64,000 bases of DNA from Flavobacterium pallidum (GTDB taxonomy: Bacteria; Bacteroidota; Bacteroidia; Flavobacteriales; Flavobacteriaceae), in assembly GCF_003097535.1 (NCBI RefSeq), contig NZ_CP029187.1, forward strand, positions 2,852,001 through 2,916,000. Direction: 5' to 3'. Made by a program: the position numbers and the translations under genes. The notes below the pieces were generated by a model. That model saw nothing but the letters and a program-made list of their open reading frames with translations. It was not told the origin of the DNA and searched no databases. Positions 36,620 through 45,626 of the stretch are shown piece after piece (the first letter of the stretch is position 1; the number at the start of each line of letters is the position of its first letter).

Positions 36620-36758
36620 AACTTTAACAAATGCTGTGGATTTTGCGCAATGCAAAAAGATTTTAATTTCTTAGGGATTGTATCTTCCCTTCCCCTAAGG
36701 TAAAAATACTCATTTTTCAGAACATGTTATTACGTAAAATCCACAACAATTCTTAAAA
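36620..36758. repeat. 139-bp inverted-end element, family 1, copy A
   Basis: Ends 36623-36649 and 36731-36757 form a 27-nt imperfect inverted repeat (22 Watson-Crick pairs plus one G-T, by eye). The inside holds a second inverted pair, CTTAGGG and CCCTAAG. An equally long relative lies at 61942-62080. The 366-bp gap 36513-36878 otherwise contains the terminator and a possible decayed half-copy at 36788-36814; I see no gene in it. Confidence 0.8.
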
Positions 36759-36878
36759 TCAATACCAATTGCATTTACAGTGGAATTACTTTTAACAACG
36801 TGGGGAATTTTTACAGCATTTATTTTTATTTGCTGCTCAAACATCCTGCCACTTTGGTATAAAGTTGCTGATAACATT

Positions 36879-39800
36879 TTACTTTTTATAAAACTTCCGT
36901 TGCTTGCTGTAAGTAATCAATCCCAAAACAGCAATAAAAATCATGCTGTACCACATCCAATCAAGTGATTTGGCTTCACCACTTGCATAGGAATGCAGGC
37001 CGGTAAGGTGGAAATTCACACCATAATAAGTAAACAAAATCGAAAGAAACCCGAACATACTCATCAGGTTGAAGATCCATTTACCGCGAAGTGCGGGTAC
37101 GAACCTGGCATGAATGACAAACGCATACACCATAATACTGATCAATGCCCAGGTTTCCTTCGGGTCCCAGCCCCAATACCTGCCCCAGCTTTCATTGGCC
37201 CATTGCCCGCCGAGGAAATTCCCAATCGTCAGCATCACCAAACCAATCGTAAGCGACATTTCATTGATGTATGTGATCTCCTGAATGTTGAGTTTCATCT
37301 TCTCCTTGTTCTTCTCGGTGGTGAATAGAATCAGCAACAATGAAACGAAGCCCAATACCATCCCGAGCGCAAACGGGCCATAACTCGCCACAATTACCGC
37401 CACGTGGATCATCAGCCAATACGAATTCAGTACAGGCTGCAGGTTGGCAATTTCAGGATCGACCCAATTCGCATAAGCTGCCATTAAAATGATAGAGGTT
37501 ACAAATGCAGATGCGGCCACGGTCAGTTTCGATTTCCTGTCGAATGCCAGTCCGAAGAACATCGTGGCCCAGGCTACATAAACAATGGCTTCGTATGCGT
37601 TGCTCCACGGTGCGTGCCCGGAAATATACCAACGCGCAATCAATCCAACGGTGTGTGTTACGAAAAGCAGGCCGACAATAACATGCATCATATTGACCAG
37701 GATTCGCATAAACTTATTTTCCTTGAAAATCCGGATAATTACGAAAATCATCATCAGGATTCCCGCGGTCATGTACATGAAAAACAGGTTCCGGAAGATG
37801 TTGATTTTGTTATATAATATTTCGGATGAGATTTTATCCTCGCTTGGCATCACTCTCGCGCCGTATTTCTTCTGGTATTTCGAAATGCCGTCAAGGTAAA
37901 AATCCGGTTCCTTATATTTTTTATTGATTGCGGCCGTTGCCAATGAATTCAGGTAAATCGGTACAATTTGTTTTGTAAAAACAGAATCCATCCCGGTGAT
38001 GTGTGCCATCCCCAATTCTGCGGAAGCGATCCATTTGTTGTTCTTATCGCCGGGAACAGGGAAAATCCTGAGAATGGTCCCAGACAAAGCCGAATTCATC
38101 AGGTTCATTTTTTTGTCCGTTTCTACAAAATCCTTTTCAAACTGCGTCGGATTCACCGCACCATAAGCTTTGTCAAGGTATGGCGAGAGTTTGTAATTCA
38201 GGTTTTTGTCAAAAAAGTTGATGAAACGCGCAAACTTCTGTTCCGCCGGAATGCCGATGATTTTACGGATGCTGTCGTTTCCGGGTTTGATGTAAATGAT
38301 CGGTACCTCATACCAAAGTTTAGGGAACTGTGTCATCGACAGGAACACCTGATCTGCATTCATGCAATTATAAGTATCGGAATGGCTCACTTTACGCAGC
38401 AATTCGGAAGAAAAAGTATTCACAGGTTTCATCCTTCCGCCTACATCCTGCACGACGATACGCCCGAATTTCGAAGCATGCGCTTCACTTACCTTGTATT
38501 TGGTCAGGATCGCATTCACTTCATCCTGCGTTGGCGGACGCTGCTCGTGCTGTGCATTGACGGTTAATCCAAAAAATAAAACCAATAGCATCAATAGCCT
38601 GGCTTTCTTGTCCTTGACTTTTTCGAGTTTGCGCTTCAGGTCCGCAAAGCGTGAATGTTTCGTAAACATAATCGCCATCAGCCCGAAAAAAAGCATAAAG
38701 TATCCAATGTAAGTAATCGTCGTACCCCAAAAATCGTGGTTTACCGACAATCTGGTGCCCATTTCATCGGGATCATAAGAAGCCTGAAAGAAACGGAATC
38801 CTTTATAATCCAATACATTATTCATGAAAATACGTGCGTCGAATTTCTCTTTACTGCCATCCAAAGTGTCTAAAACCGTCACCTTGCTTTCAAATGAAGA
38901 ATAACTTTTTTCCGTTCCCGGGTACTTTTCAGCAATGAAATCGTTGAGTTTTACAAAAAACGGCGTGTTGTAAATTTTATTCCCGAAAGACAAAGTGAAT
39001 TCCAGATTCCCGGAATTGAAGGTTTTAGTCTTCCCGGGATCGGTAATGCCGCTCATTAAGGCGACTTCTTTTTCTTTCCCTTCAGCGATGACTTTTACGA
39101 CCAGGACATCATCGGTTTCCTTATCCTTATAATCGTTATTTGAAACATAATCCTCGATGCCTTTAATCGCAGGCTCAGGAAAAACGAACTGGCCGCCACC
39201 CACATTGTAGAGTGAGCGCAGCATCAGGTTTTGTGCAGAATCCCTGACTACTTTACCCTGCATCTTATCCGCCATGCGCATAAAATTCCCCTCAAAAGGC
39301 GTGCGTATGGTGAGATCGGAAGCATCACCGGTAATGTTGATTGCGCCCTGTGTGGGCTTGTTGAATGCAAAAAGCAGGTTGTGAATTTCCTCCACCTGCC
39401 CTTCCTTCAGGAAATGTTCATGGCGCGTGCCGCCACCGGCTTCAACCATCTTCAGGTATAAAACGCCATTTTTATCGGCCTTGATTTCAGGCTTGGCGTT
39501 CATGATGTATTTTACATATTTTACTTCATATGGTATATCTGCAAATTTGTCGCTGATGGAAAAATCGTTGTTCGTTACCGGCGACATCAGCAATTCCTTT
39601 TCCTTGATTTTGCGTTTCAATCCGCCTTTATATTGGCCGTCGATGCTTACGGTAAGGTAATTTTTCTCGGAATAAAACTCGTTCGTTTTTGCACCTTCAC
39701 GTATCAGCATCATGCCTTCATAACTGATGTACCGGGTTATTCCGGCGCCAATTAAGATAAAAATAAACGCCAGGTGCAAGATCAGCGTGGCCCATTTTTC

Positions 39801-40034
39801 CTTTTTGTAAAGCTGGTACCGTTTGATATTTCCAAGAAAATTTACCAGAAACAGCAAATGGATCAACTCAAACCACCAGGTGTTGTAAATCCAGATTCGC
39901 GCTGTCGCGGTATTATAGTCATTTTCGATGAATGTCCCGGCTCCCATGGCTATGGCATAAGACAGGAAAAGTACCGCCATTAAACGTGTCGAAAAGAAAA
40001 AAGAAGCCAGGCGGGAGAGTATTTTATGATCCAT
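36879..40034 (-). CDS. ccsBA: Fused cytochrome c biogenesis protein CcsB/CcsA (ResB-ResC)
   Basis: System II cytochrome c maturation protein of 1051 residues that carries heme across the membrane and attaches it to apocytochromes. The N-terminal ResB/CcsB part (about 1-480) has membrane helices near the start, a large periplasmic region and another helix around 440. The C-terminal CcsA part (about 770-1051) has six to eight helices and the heme-handling WWD motif, WGRYWGWDPKETW. Conserved histidines for heme occur in HTVGLIARWYISGHAPW and in LHSYA near the C-terminus. The region between (about 490-760) is exported and unusually long. A promoter box lies just upstream. Confidence 0.9.
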   Translation of the reverse strand: MDHKILSRLASFFFSTRLMAVLFLSYAIAMGAGTFIENDYNTATARIWIYNTWWFELIHLLFLVNFLGNIKRYQLYKKEKWATLILHLAFIFILIGAGITRYISYEGMMLIREGAKTNEFYSEKNYLTVSIDGQYKGGLKRKIKEKELLMSPVTNNDFSISDKFADIPYEVKYVKYIMNAKPEIKADKNGVLYLKMVEAGGGTRHEHFLKEGQVEEIHNLLFAFNKPTQGAINITGDASDLTIRTPFEGNFMRMADKMQGKVVRDSAQNLMLRSLYNVGGGQFVFPEPAIKGIEDYVSNNDYKDKETDDVLVVKVIAEGKEKEVALMSGITDPGKTKTFNSGNLEFTLSFGNKIYNTPFFVKLNDFIAEKYPGTEKSYSSFESKVTVLDTLDGSKEKFDARIFMNNVLDYKGFRFFQASYDPDEMGTRLSVNHDFWGTTITYIGYFMLFFGLMAIMFTKHSRFADLKRKLEKVKDKKARLLMLLVLFFGLTVNAQHEQRPPTQDEVNAILTKYKVSEAHASKFGRIVVQDVGGRMKPVNTFSSELLRKVSHSDTYNCMNADQVFLSMTQFPKLWYEVPIIYIKPGNDSIRKIIGIPAEQKFARFINFFDKNLNYKLSPYLDKAYGAVNPTQFEKDFVETDKKMNLMNSALSGTILRIFPVPGDKNNKWIASAELGMAHITGMDSVFTKQIVPIYLNSLATAAINKKYKEPDFYLDGISKYQKKYGARVMPSEDKISSEILYNKINIFRNLFFMYMTAGILMMIFVIIRIFKENKFMRILVNMMHVIVGLLFVTHTVGLIARWYISGHAPWSNAYEAIVYVAWATMFFGLAFDRKSKLTVAASAFVTSIILMAAYANWVDPEIANLQPVLNSYWLMIHVAVIVASYGPFALGMVLGFVSLLLILFTTEKNKEKMKLNIQEITYINEMSLTIGLVMLTIGNFLGGQWANESWGRYWGWDPKETWALISIMVYAFVIHARFVPALRGKWIFNLMSMFGFLSILFTYYGVNFHLTGLHSYASGEAKSLDWMWYSMIFIAVLGLITYSKQRKFYKK

Positions 40035-40068
40035 TTATTTGGAAAATTTATTGCGTAAAAAAGTCGGA

Positions 40069-40076
40069 CAAAAGTA
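40069..40076 (-). promoter_or_regulatory. -7 promoter box TACTTTTG for ccsBA
   Basis: TAnnTTTG match 34 nt before the ccsBA ATG at 40034. Confidence 0.5.
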
Positions 40077-40207
40077 CGCAAAAATCTTACGTAAGTAATT
40101 TTGATTACTGTATTATTCTGTTAAAATCGGGATTGAAAATCTTCTTTTCTCCGAATCCGTTTATTAAAGCTTTTATTGTATTTTTATTAAAATCAACACA
40201 AACAATT

Positions 40208-40606
40208 ATGGTCAGGATTTCAGCCAGGATCGGCACAACGAATTATACTACCCACATTAAGGGTTCCCATCAAATCATCGCCGACGAACCAGCGGAAAAA
40301 GGAGGCTCGAACCAAGGCCTTAATCCTGGCGAACTGCTCGCAGCTTCCCTTGCTTCCTGCAGCCTTATTACCATCCGGATGTATGCGCAGCGGAAGGAGT
40401 GGGATTTAACAAGCGCTTACGTTGAGATTTCCTATGACCATGATATTAAGGAAAATACCGCTAATATGATCAAGCATATTACACTGTCAGGAAACCTGGA
40501 TGAAGAACAGCGCCAACGCCTCAAATATATTGCCGGGAAATGCCCTGTGCATCGCATCCTTGAAAAGTCGGTCACAATCGAAAGTTTCCTTACTGATGCG
40601 GTGTAA
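40208..40606 (+). CDS. OsmC-family peroxidase-like protein
   Basis: A 132-residue OsmC/Ohr-superfamily protein. The two redox cysteines are in LAASLASCSLITIRM and AGKCPVHRILEKS. Such proteins reduce organic hydroperoxides with a dithiol mechanism. The frame is open upstream to 39932, but that extension overlaps ccsBA antisense and is unlike the family, so ATG 40208 (MVRISARIGTTNY) is chosen. A second, different OsmC protein is encoded at 63575. Confidence 0.87.
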   Translation: MVRISARIGTTNYTTHIKGSHQIIADEPAEKGGSNQGLNPGELLAASLASCSLITIRMYAQRKEWDLTSAYVEISYDHDIKENTANMIKHITLSGNLDEEQRQRLKYIAGKCPVHRILEKSVTIESFLTDAV

Positions 40607-40621
40607 TCACGAACTTTTCAA

Positions 40622-40629
40622 TAATTTTG
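40622..40629 (+). promoter_or_regulatory. -7 promoter box TAATTTTG, almost at start codon
   Basis: TAnnTTTG match with only 4 nt before the ATG at 40634, so a transcript from it would begin at or next to the start codon. Confidence 0.5.
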
Positions 40630-40633
40630 CGGC

Positions 40634-41392
40634 ATGATAAAAGTCAGTATTATTGGCTCCGGAAATGTCGCCGGGCATTTGGTTCAGGCTTTCGCCAAAA
40701 GCGACTCGGTAGAATTGATACAACTTTTTTCAAGAAAGAAAGACGCTGGTATTACATTACCTGAAAATATTTCATTGGTTCATGATTTTGCTGCACTGGA
40801 AGAAGCGGATTTGTACATCATTGCCGTCACCGATGGCGTTATAGCTGAAATTTCAGGTGAACTGCCTTTTAAAAACCGTTTGATAGCGCATACATCAGGT
40901 ACCATGCCACTGGAAACGATAGGCGATGATAACCGCAAAGCCGTTTTTTATCCGCTGCAGACCTTCAGTAAAAACAAGGCAGTTGATTTCCGGGAAATCC
41001 CGATTTGTATAGAAGCGCAGTTTGCAGCTGATTTTCAGCTTTTGGAAAGAACTGCAAGGGCCATTTCGGATAAAACTTATGCGATCAATTCAGACCAAAG
41101 GAAAGCACTGCATGTTGCAGCTGTTTTTGCAAACAATTTCACCAATCATTTGTACCAGATTGCAGATGAAATCTGCCGCGAAAACCAAATGCCGTTTGAT
41201 ATCCTTAAACCGCTGATTGTCGAAACGGCTTCAAAAATACTGCAACTCTCCCCTTCCGAAGCGCAAACAGGGCCTGCAAAACGCAACGACAGTAAGACCA
41301 TTGCCGCCCACGAAGCCTTTTTATCAGATTATAAAAAAGACATTTACCATATTTTAACCGAATCGATCCAACAACATGGCAAAAAGTTATAA
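40634..41392 (+). CDS. Rossmann-fold/DUF2520 protein
   Basis: A 252-residue oxidoreductase-like protein. N-terminal NAD(P)-binding Rossmann domain with VSIIGSGNVAGHLVQAF (about 4-20) and LYIIAVTDGVI. The C-terminal helical DUF2520 domain (about 125-245) includes HVAAVFANNFTNHLYQIA and GPAKRNDSKTIAAH. It resembles 6-phosphogluconate-dehydrogenase/ProC-type folds; the substrate is unknown. Its end overlaps the next gene by 17 bases, so the two are translationally coupled. Confidence 0.85.
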   Translation: MIKVSIIGSGNVAGHLVQAFAKSDSVELIQLFSRKKDAGITLPENISLVHDFAALEEADLYIIAVTDGVIAEISGELPFKNRLIAHTSGTMPLETIGDDNRKAVFYPLQTFSKNKAVDFREIPICIEAQFAADFQLLERTARAISDKTYAINSDQRKALHVAAVFANNFTNHLYQIADEICRENQMPFDILKPLIVETASKILQLSPSEAQTGPAKRNDSKTIAAHEAFLSDYKKDIYHILTESIQQHGKKL

Positions 41393-41903
41393 AGAAATCA
41401 TGAACGGCATCACGACATTCATTTTTGATGTCGATGGCGTATTGACCGACAGTACCGTACACGTGACACAAAGCGGCGAAATGCTGCGTACGATGAACAT
41501 CCGCGACGGATTTGCAATGAAGGCTGCCGTGGAATCCGGTTATCACGTAGGCATTATTTCCGGCGGCAGCAGCGAAGGCGTTCGCATCAGGCTGCGCAAT
41601 CTGGGGATCACCGATATTTACCTGGCCTGTCCCAGCAAGACCGATACCTTTAAGGAATATACCGAATTATACGCCATCAAGCCTGAGCAGGTACTGTATA
41701 TGGGTGATGACATCCCGGACTACCATGTAATGAAATTAGTCGGGTTACCGACCTGCCCGAAGGATTCCAGTCCGGAAATCAGGGAGATCTCCAAATACAT
41801 TTCGCATAAGGATGGCGGGAAAGGTGCCGTCCGAGACGTGATTGAACAAGTGATGAAAGTGCAGGGAAAATGGCATGTGTATTATGACGGAAAGCATGAT
41901 TAG
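41376..41903 (+). CDS. kdsC: KdsC-like HAD phosphatase
   Basis: A 175-residue HAD-superfamily hydrolase matching 3-deoxy-manno-octulosonate-8-phosphate phosphatase. Motif I is FIFDVDGVLTD (about 12-22), motif II GIISGGSS, and motif IV YMGDDIPDYHVM (about 108-119). The substrate would be KDO-8-phosphate for the LPS core, fitting the lipid A genes elsewhere in the window; related HAD enzymes act on other sugar phosphates. It overlaps the DUF2520 gene by 17 bases. Confidence 0.85.
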   Translation: MAKSYKEIMNGITTFIFDVDGVLTDSTVHVTQSGEMLRTMNIRDGFAMKAAVESGYHVGIISGGSSEGVRIRLRNLGITDIYLACPSKTDTFKEYTELYAIKPEQVLYMGDDIPDYHVMKLVGLPTCPKDSSPEIREISKYISHKDGGKGAVRDVIEQVMKVQGKWHVYYDGKHD

Positions 41904-41966
41904 CAGGCAATCGCAGCGAACAGTTTGCAGATTACTGTCGACTGAGACCGCCAACTGAGACTAAAA
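41904..41966. repeat. ACTG-rich intergenic repeat
   Basis: Contains GACTGAGACCGCCAACTGAGACT. The word AACTGAGACT also occurs in the 19-bp inverted repeat at 7940-7949; related strings are at 26088, 48127 and 48771. Confidence 0.45.
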
Positions 41967-41969
41967 GAT

Positions 41970-41977
41970 TACCTTTG
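41970..41977 (+). promoter_or_regulatory. -7 promoter box TACCTTTG for methyltransferase gene
   Basis: TAnnTTTG match with 19 nt between the box and the ATG at 41997. Confidence 0.65.
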
Positions 41978-41996
41978 CACCCTTTTAAATACAACA

Positions 41997-43211
41997 ATGA
42001 GATTACACAGAAACTTAGTTTATACCACGATTGATTCACTGAACGCTATTTTCAATGAGGGGGAATATGCAGATAAAGTCGTTGCAAGGGCTTTGAAGAA
42101 AGACAAGCGCTGGGGAAGCCATGACCGAAAGTTTGTGGCCGAAACGATTTATGAAATCGTGCGCTGGAAACGGTTATATGCTGAAATCGCAGGCGTAAAA
42201 GAACCTTTCGACCGTGATGATATATGGAGGGTATTCGCGGTTTGGGCCGTGTTGAGGGGTTACCCGATCCCGGATTGGAGGCAATTGGAAGGCACGCCGG
42301 AGCGTAAAATCAAGGGGCGTTTCGATGAATTGTCGAAAATCCGCACTTTCCGTGAATCCATTCCCGATTGGATGGATGAAATTGGTGTAAAAGAATTGGG
42401 CGAAAAGAAATGGACACAGGAAATTGCCGCTCAAAACCAGCCTGCAAAAGTGATTTTGCGTGTCAATACCTTAAAAACCACAAAAGAAAAGCTGCACGCC
42501 ATCCTGATGGATCTGAATATTGAAACCGAATTCCTTAAAGACCAGCCTGATGCTTTGGTATTAAAGGAGCGTGCTAATGTTTTCCTGACAGATGCTTTTA
42601 AAGAAGGATTGTTTGAAGTCCAGGATGCCAGTTCGCAACTTGTAGCGGCATACCTCGATGTAAAACCGGGAATGCGCGTTGTGGATACCTGCGCTGGTGC
42701 TGGCGGAAAAACGCTGCACCTTGCCTCGCTCATGGAAAATAAGGGGCAGCTGATTGCGATGGACTTATACGAAAGCAAACTGAAACAATTGAAGCTGCGT
42801 GCCAAAAGAAACGGTGCCTTCAACATCGAATATAAAATTATCGATTCGACTAAAGTCATCAAGAAATTACAGGAAAAAGCTGACCGTGTCCTGATTGACG
42901 CGCCCTGCAGCGGATTGGGTGTTTTGAAAAGGAACCCTGATGCCAAGTGGAAATTACAGCCGGAATTTATCGATAACATCCGTAAGGTACAAGCGGAGGT
43001 TTTGGAAAGCTACAGCCGTATCGTGAAGCCCGGAGGGAAATTGGTTTACGCTACCTGTTCGGTCTTACCTTCTGAAAATCAGGAACAAATCAAGCATTTC
43101 CTTACGACAGAAAACGGTAAAAACTTTACCTTTGTAAAAGATGAAAAAATCCTCGCCAGTGAATCCGGTTTTGACGGTTTCTACATGGCATTGCTCGAAA
43201 GAAAAGCTTAA
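41997..43211 (+). CDS. RsmB/NOP-family rRNA (cytosine-5) methyltransferase
   Basis: A 404-residue SAM-dependent RNA m5C methyltransferase. N-terminal NusB-like helical region (about 1-130), then a Rossmann methyltransferase with VVDTCAGAGGKTLHLASL (SAM loop), the PCSG catalytic motif in DAPCSGLGVLKRNP, and the second Cys in YATCSVLPSENQ. It probably modifies 16S rRNA, but tRNA-acting members look similar. It is followed after 10 bp by the first endonuclease gene. Confidence 0.88.
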   Translation: MRLHRNLVYTTIDSLNAIFNEGEYADKVVARALKKDKRWGSHDRKFVAETIYEIVRWKRLYAEIAGVKEPFDRDDIWRVFAVWAVLRGYPIPDWRQLEGTPERKIKGRFDELSKIRTFRESIPDWMDEIGVKELGEKKWTQEIAAQNQPAKVILRVNTLKTTKEKLHAILMDLNIETEFLKDQPDALVLKERANVFLTDAFKEGLFEVQDASSQLVAAYLDVKPGMRVVDTCAGAGGKTLHLASLMENKGQLIAMDLYESKLKQLKLRAKRNGAFNIEYKIIDSTKVIKKLQEKADRVLIDAPCSGLGVLKRNPDAKWKLQPEFIDNIRKVQAEVLESYSRIVKPGGKLVYATCSVLPSENQEQIKHFLTTENGKNFTFVKDEKILASESGFDGFYMALLERKA

Positions 43212-43221
43212 TCCTGAAATT

Positions 43222-44325
43222 ATGAAAAGAATATATACCTTAATCCTTATTTTTTGTATTACTGTCGGATTTTCCCAACCACCGGCAGGATATTACAATT
43301 CGGCTACCGGAACCGGACTTACACTAAAGACCCAGCTTTACAATATCATCAAGAATCATAACGATCAGGGGTATAATGCCATCGATAATTTTTTCACGTC
43401 ACATGATATCGATATTTATTATGAGGATGATAACACTATTTTAGATCCGTATTCGGAAAAGCCTGCTGGAGCTGATGCCTACAATTACCAGCCGGATCAG
43501 GCTAATGACATTTGCGGGAATTATAATAGTGAAGGGGATTGCTATAACCCGGAGCACGTCATTCCGCAATCTGTTTTCAGCCAGTCAGCACCCATGCGCG
43601 GTGATGCCCATCATTTGCTACCGACGGACGGAAGGGTGAATAATTTCCGCAGCAATTATCCATTTGGTGTAGCAAATACATTGGTCTCACAAAGCGGGAT
43701 CACCAATCCTACTACTAATGGATCAAAACTTGGAAGCAATTTAAACAGTGGTTATTCAGCAGGATATAGCGGAACGGTATTTGAGCCGATTGATGAATTT
43801 AAGGGCGACATCGCGAGAATCTATTTTTATTTTACAACCCGATACCAGAACATCATTGCAAACTGGAACAGCTATGCGATGTTTACACCGAATAATTCCG
43901 GAACGGTCATTGCACAGCCTTTCCTGAACATCCTCCTGACATGGAATATCATGGATCCTGTCAGCCAGAAGGAAATTGACAGGAACAATGATGTTTACCA
44001 ATACCAGGGGAACAGGAATCCGTTTGTGGACAATAACAATTACGTCAGCATGATCTGGGGAGCGCCGCTGGATATGGAAGACCTTGATCTGGAAAGTGTA
44101 TCGGTTTATCCGAATCCTGCAGAAAACCATCAGGTAAATATCAGTTCAGGGTTCCATTTAACCCAGCTTCAGCTGATGAACATCAACGGGCAGATTATCC
44201 GACGCATCGAAAATCCTGTATCAAAAAGCAGCGTATACACCCTGGATAATTTGCCTCAGGGATTTTATCTTCTTAAAATCACATCTGACAATAAATCGAC
44301 GGTTAAGAAAATTATCGTAAATTAA
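43222..44325 (+). CDS. Secreted endonuclease I with type IX sorting tail (first copy)
   Basis: A 367-residue secreted nuclease. Signal peptide (cleavage near GFSQ), then an endonuclease I (His-Me finger) domain with YNPEHVIPQSVFSQ and RGDAHHLLPTDGRVNN. A C-terminal type IX secretion sorting domain follows, with VYPNPAENHQVNIS, LMNINGQIIRRIE, LPQGFYLLKI and the terminal VKKIIVN. It likely degrades extracellular DNA or RNA for nutrients. ATG 43222 is used; the longer frame runs into rsmB-like coding sequence. The next gene is a paralogue. Confidence 0.9.
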   Translation: MKRIYTLILIFCITVGFSQPPAGYYNSATGTGLTLKTQLYNIIKNHNDQGYNAIDNFFTSHDIDIYYEDDNTILDPYSEKPAGADAYNYQPDQANDICGNYNSEGDCYNPEHVIPQSVFSQSAPMRGDAHHLLPTDGRVNNFRSNYPFGVANTLVSQSGITNPTTNGSKLGSNLNSGYSAGYSGTVFEPIDEFKGDIARIYFYFTTRYQNIIANWNSYAMFTPNNSGTVIAQPFLNILLTWNIMDPVSQKEIDRNNDVYQYQGNRNPFVDNNNYVSMIWGAPLDMEDLDLESVSVYPNPAENHQVNISSGFHLTQLQLMNINGQIIRRIENPVSKSSVYTLDNLPQGFYLLKITSDNKSTVKKIIVN

Positions 44326-44414
44326 TTTGTAAGCAACCGAGAGGCTATGTTGGTATATTCCGCAACATTTTTACAATCAGCCGTTAAAATTTTAAATAAT
44401 TCAAATAAAGCATA

Positions 44415-44422
44415 TACATTTG
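44415..44422 (+). promoter_or_regulatory. -7 promoter box TACATTTG for second endonuclease
   Basis: TAnnTTTG match with 19 nt between the box and the ATG at 44442, indicating transcription independent of the first copy. Confidence 0.65.
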
Positions 44423-44441
44423 CGGGCTGAAATTTTTAAAT

Positions 44442-45515
44442 ATGAAAAAAATACTATCGCTTACCGCCTTGCTTATCACGGCTTTAAGCATCGCTCAGGC
44501 GGGTGCTCCTGCAACTTATTATAACGGTTTTAACTGGACGCTTACGGGAACGGCTATGAAAAATGCCCTGGCGACAAAAATCATCACGACACACACAGAG
44601 CAATTGTCCTATACACCAGGGATTTGGAACGCTTTGAAAATAACTGACAAAGATCCTAATAATTCTTCAAACGTACTTTTGGTTTATGGCTGGGAAAACG
44701 GCAGCGACGGGGATGTGACCAATGATCTCTCCAGGGATAAAAATTCGAACGGCGGTGCTGTTGGCGAATGGAACCGCGAACATACTTACGCACAATCTAT
44801 AGGAACTCCTGACCTTGGCACTTCAGGCCCGGGCTCTGATGCACACCATTTAAGGGCAGCCGATGTACAACGCAACGGAAGCCGTGCCAGTAAAAAATTT
44901 GCTGCCGGCAGCGGAAATTCAGGTGCCGTAACAGGAGGCTGGTATCCCGGAGACAACTGGAAAGGAGACATTGCAAGGATGATGATGTACATGTACCTGC
45001 GTTACGATGACCGGTGCCTGCCAAAAAATGTAGGTGTGGGAACCGTATTGACTAATGATTCCAACATGATTCAACTGTTCCTGCAATGGAATGCTGAAGA
45101 TCCGGTTTCGGCGGTTGAAGACCAAAGAAATACTTATCTTGGAAATGCAAATAATACGTATGGGCAGGGAAACCGTAACCCATTTATTGATAATCCATAC
45201 CTTGCCACTGTAATCTGGGGCGGCCCTGCTGCGGAAAACCGTTGGCCTGCCGTTTTCCTTGGCATGGAAAACTATACGCTGGATCAGGCTGCAGTGTATC
45301 CAAATCCGTCAAAAGACCATAAGATCAACATCCAGGCTAAGGTCGCTTTGGATGAAATCGAACTGATCAACCTGAATGGCCAACTGGTGCAGAAAATCGT
45401 AAAACCAGTTATGGACAACAACAATTACACACTCAGTAATCTTCCTACCGGGTTTTATTTATTGAAAATGACTTCGGACAACCAATCAACGACGAAGAAA
45501 GTAATTGTGAACTAG
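44442..45515 (+). CDS. Secreted endonuclease I with type IX sorting tail (second copy)
   Basis: A 357-residue paralogue of the preceding gene: signal peptide (SIAQA), endonuclease I domain with EWNREHTYAQSIG and GSDAHHLRAADVQRNGSR (His-Me finger), GDIARMMMYMYLRY, then a sorting domain (VYPNPSKDHKINI, LINLNGQLVQKI, LPTGFYLLKM, TKKVIVN). The tails are clearly similar in the two copies, whereas the catalytic domains have diverged, suggesting different substrates or an old duplication. It has its own promoter and a shared terminator with rho. Confidence 0.9.
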   Translation: MKKILSLTALLITALSIAQAGAPATYYNGFNWTLTGTAMKNALATKIITTHTEQLSYTPGIWNALKITDKDPNNSSNVLLVYGWENGSDGDVTNDLSRDKNSNGGAVGEWNREHTYAQSIGTPDLGTSGPGSDAHHLRAADVQRNGSRASKKFAAGSGNSGAVTGGWYPGDNWKGDIARMMMYMYLRYDDRCLPKNVGVGTVLTNDSNMIQLFLQWNAEDPVSAVEDQRNTYLGNANNTYGQGNRNPFIDNPYLATVIWGGPAAENRWPAVFLGMENYTLDQAAVYPNPSKDHKINIQAKVALDEIELINLNGQLVQKIVKPVMDNNNYTLSNLPTGFYLLKMTSDNQSTTKKVIVN

Positions 45516-45540
45516 TTACTGAGTTACTGAATGCAAAAAT

Positions 45541-45580
45541 AAAAAAACCTGATAGCGCTTATGCTGTCAGGTTTTTTATT
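45541..45580. terminator. Bidirectional terminator between endonuclease and rho
   Basis: A-tract, CCTGATAGC, short loop, GCTGTCAGG, T-tract; nine pairs with one G-T. It can serve both convergent genes. Confidence 0.9.
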
Positions 45581-45626
45581 TTATATTTTTTAAATCTGTC
45601 GGAAAAGCTCAGCAGCTCAGTAGCTT

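Noticed and set aside
36631..36645. DnaA-box-like TGTGGATTT words in the family-1 arms
   Set aside because: They do not match the TTATCCACA box closely enough and no dnaA/dnaN or skewed cluster is present, so an origin is not supported.
36780..36968. Possible 62-residue ORF with hydrophobic segment on the plus strand
   Set aside because: GTG start, overlaps the ccsBA 3' end antisense, and no family resemblance.
39932..40207. 92-residue N-terminal extension of the OsmC gene
   Set aside because: Antisense to ccsBA, and typical OsmC proteins start at the ATG at 40208.
43141..43221. Longer start of the first endonuclease
   Set aside because: Overlaps the methyltransferase 3' end and lacks the signal peptide position; ATG 43222 is preferred.
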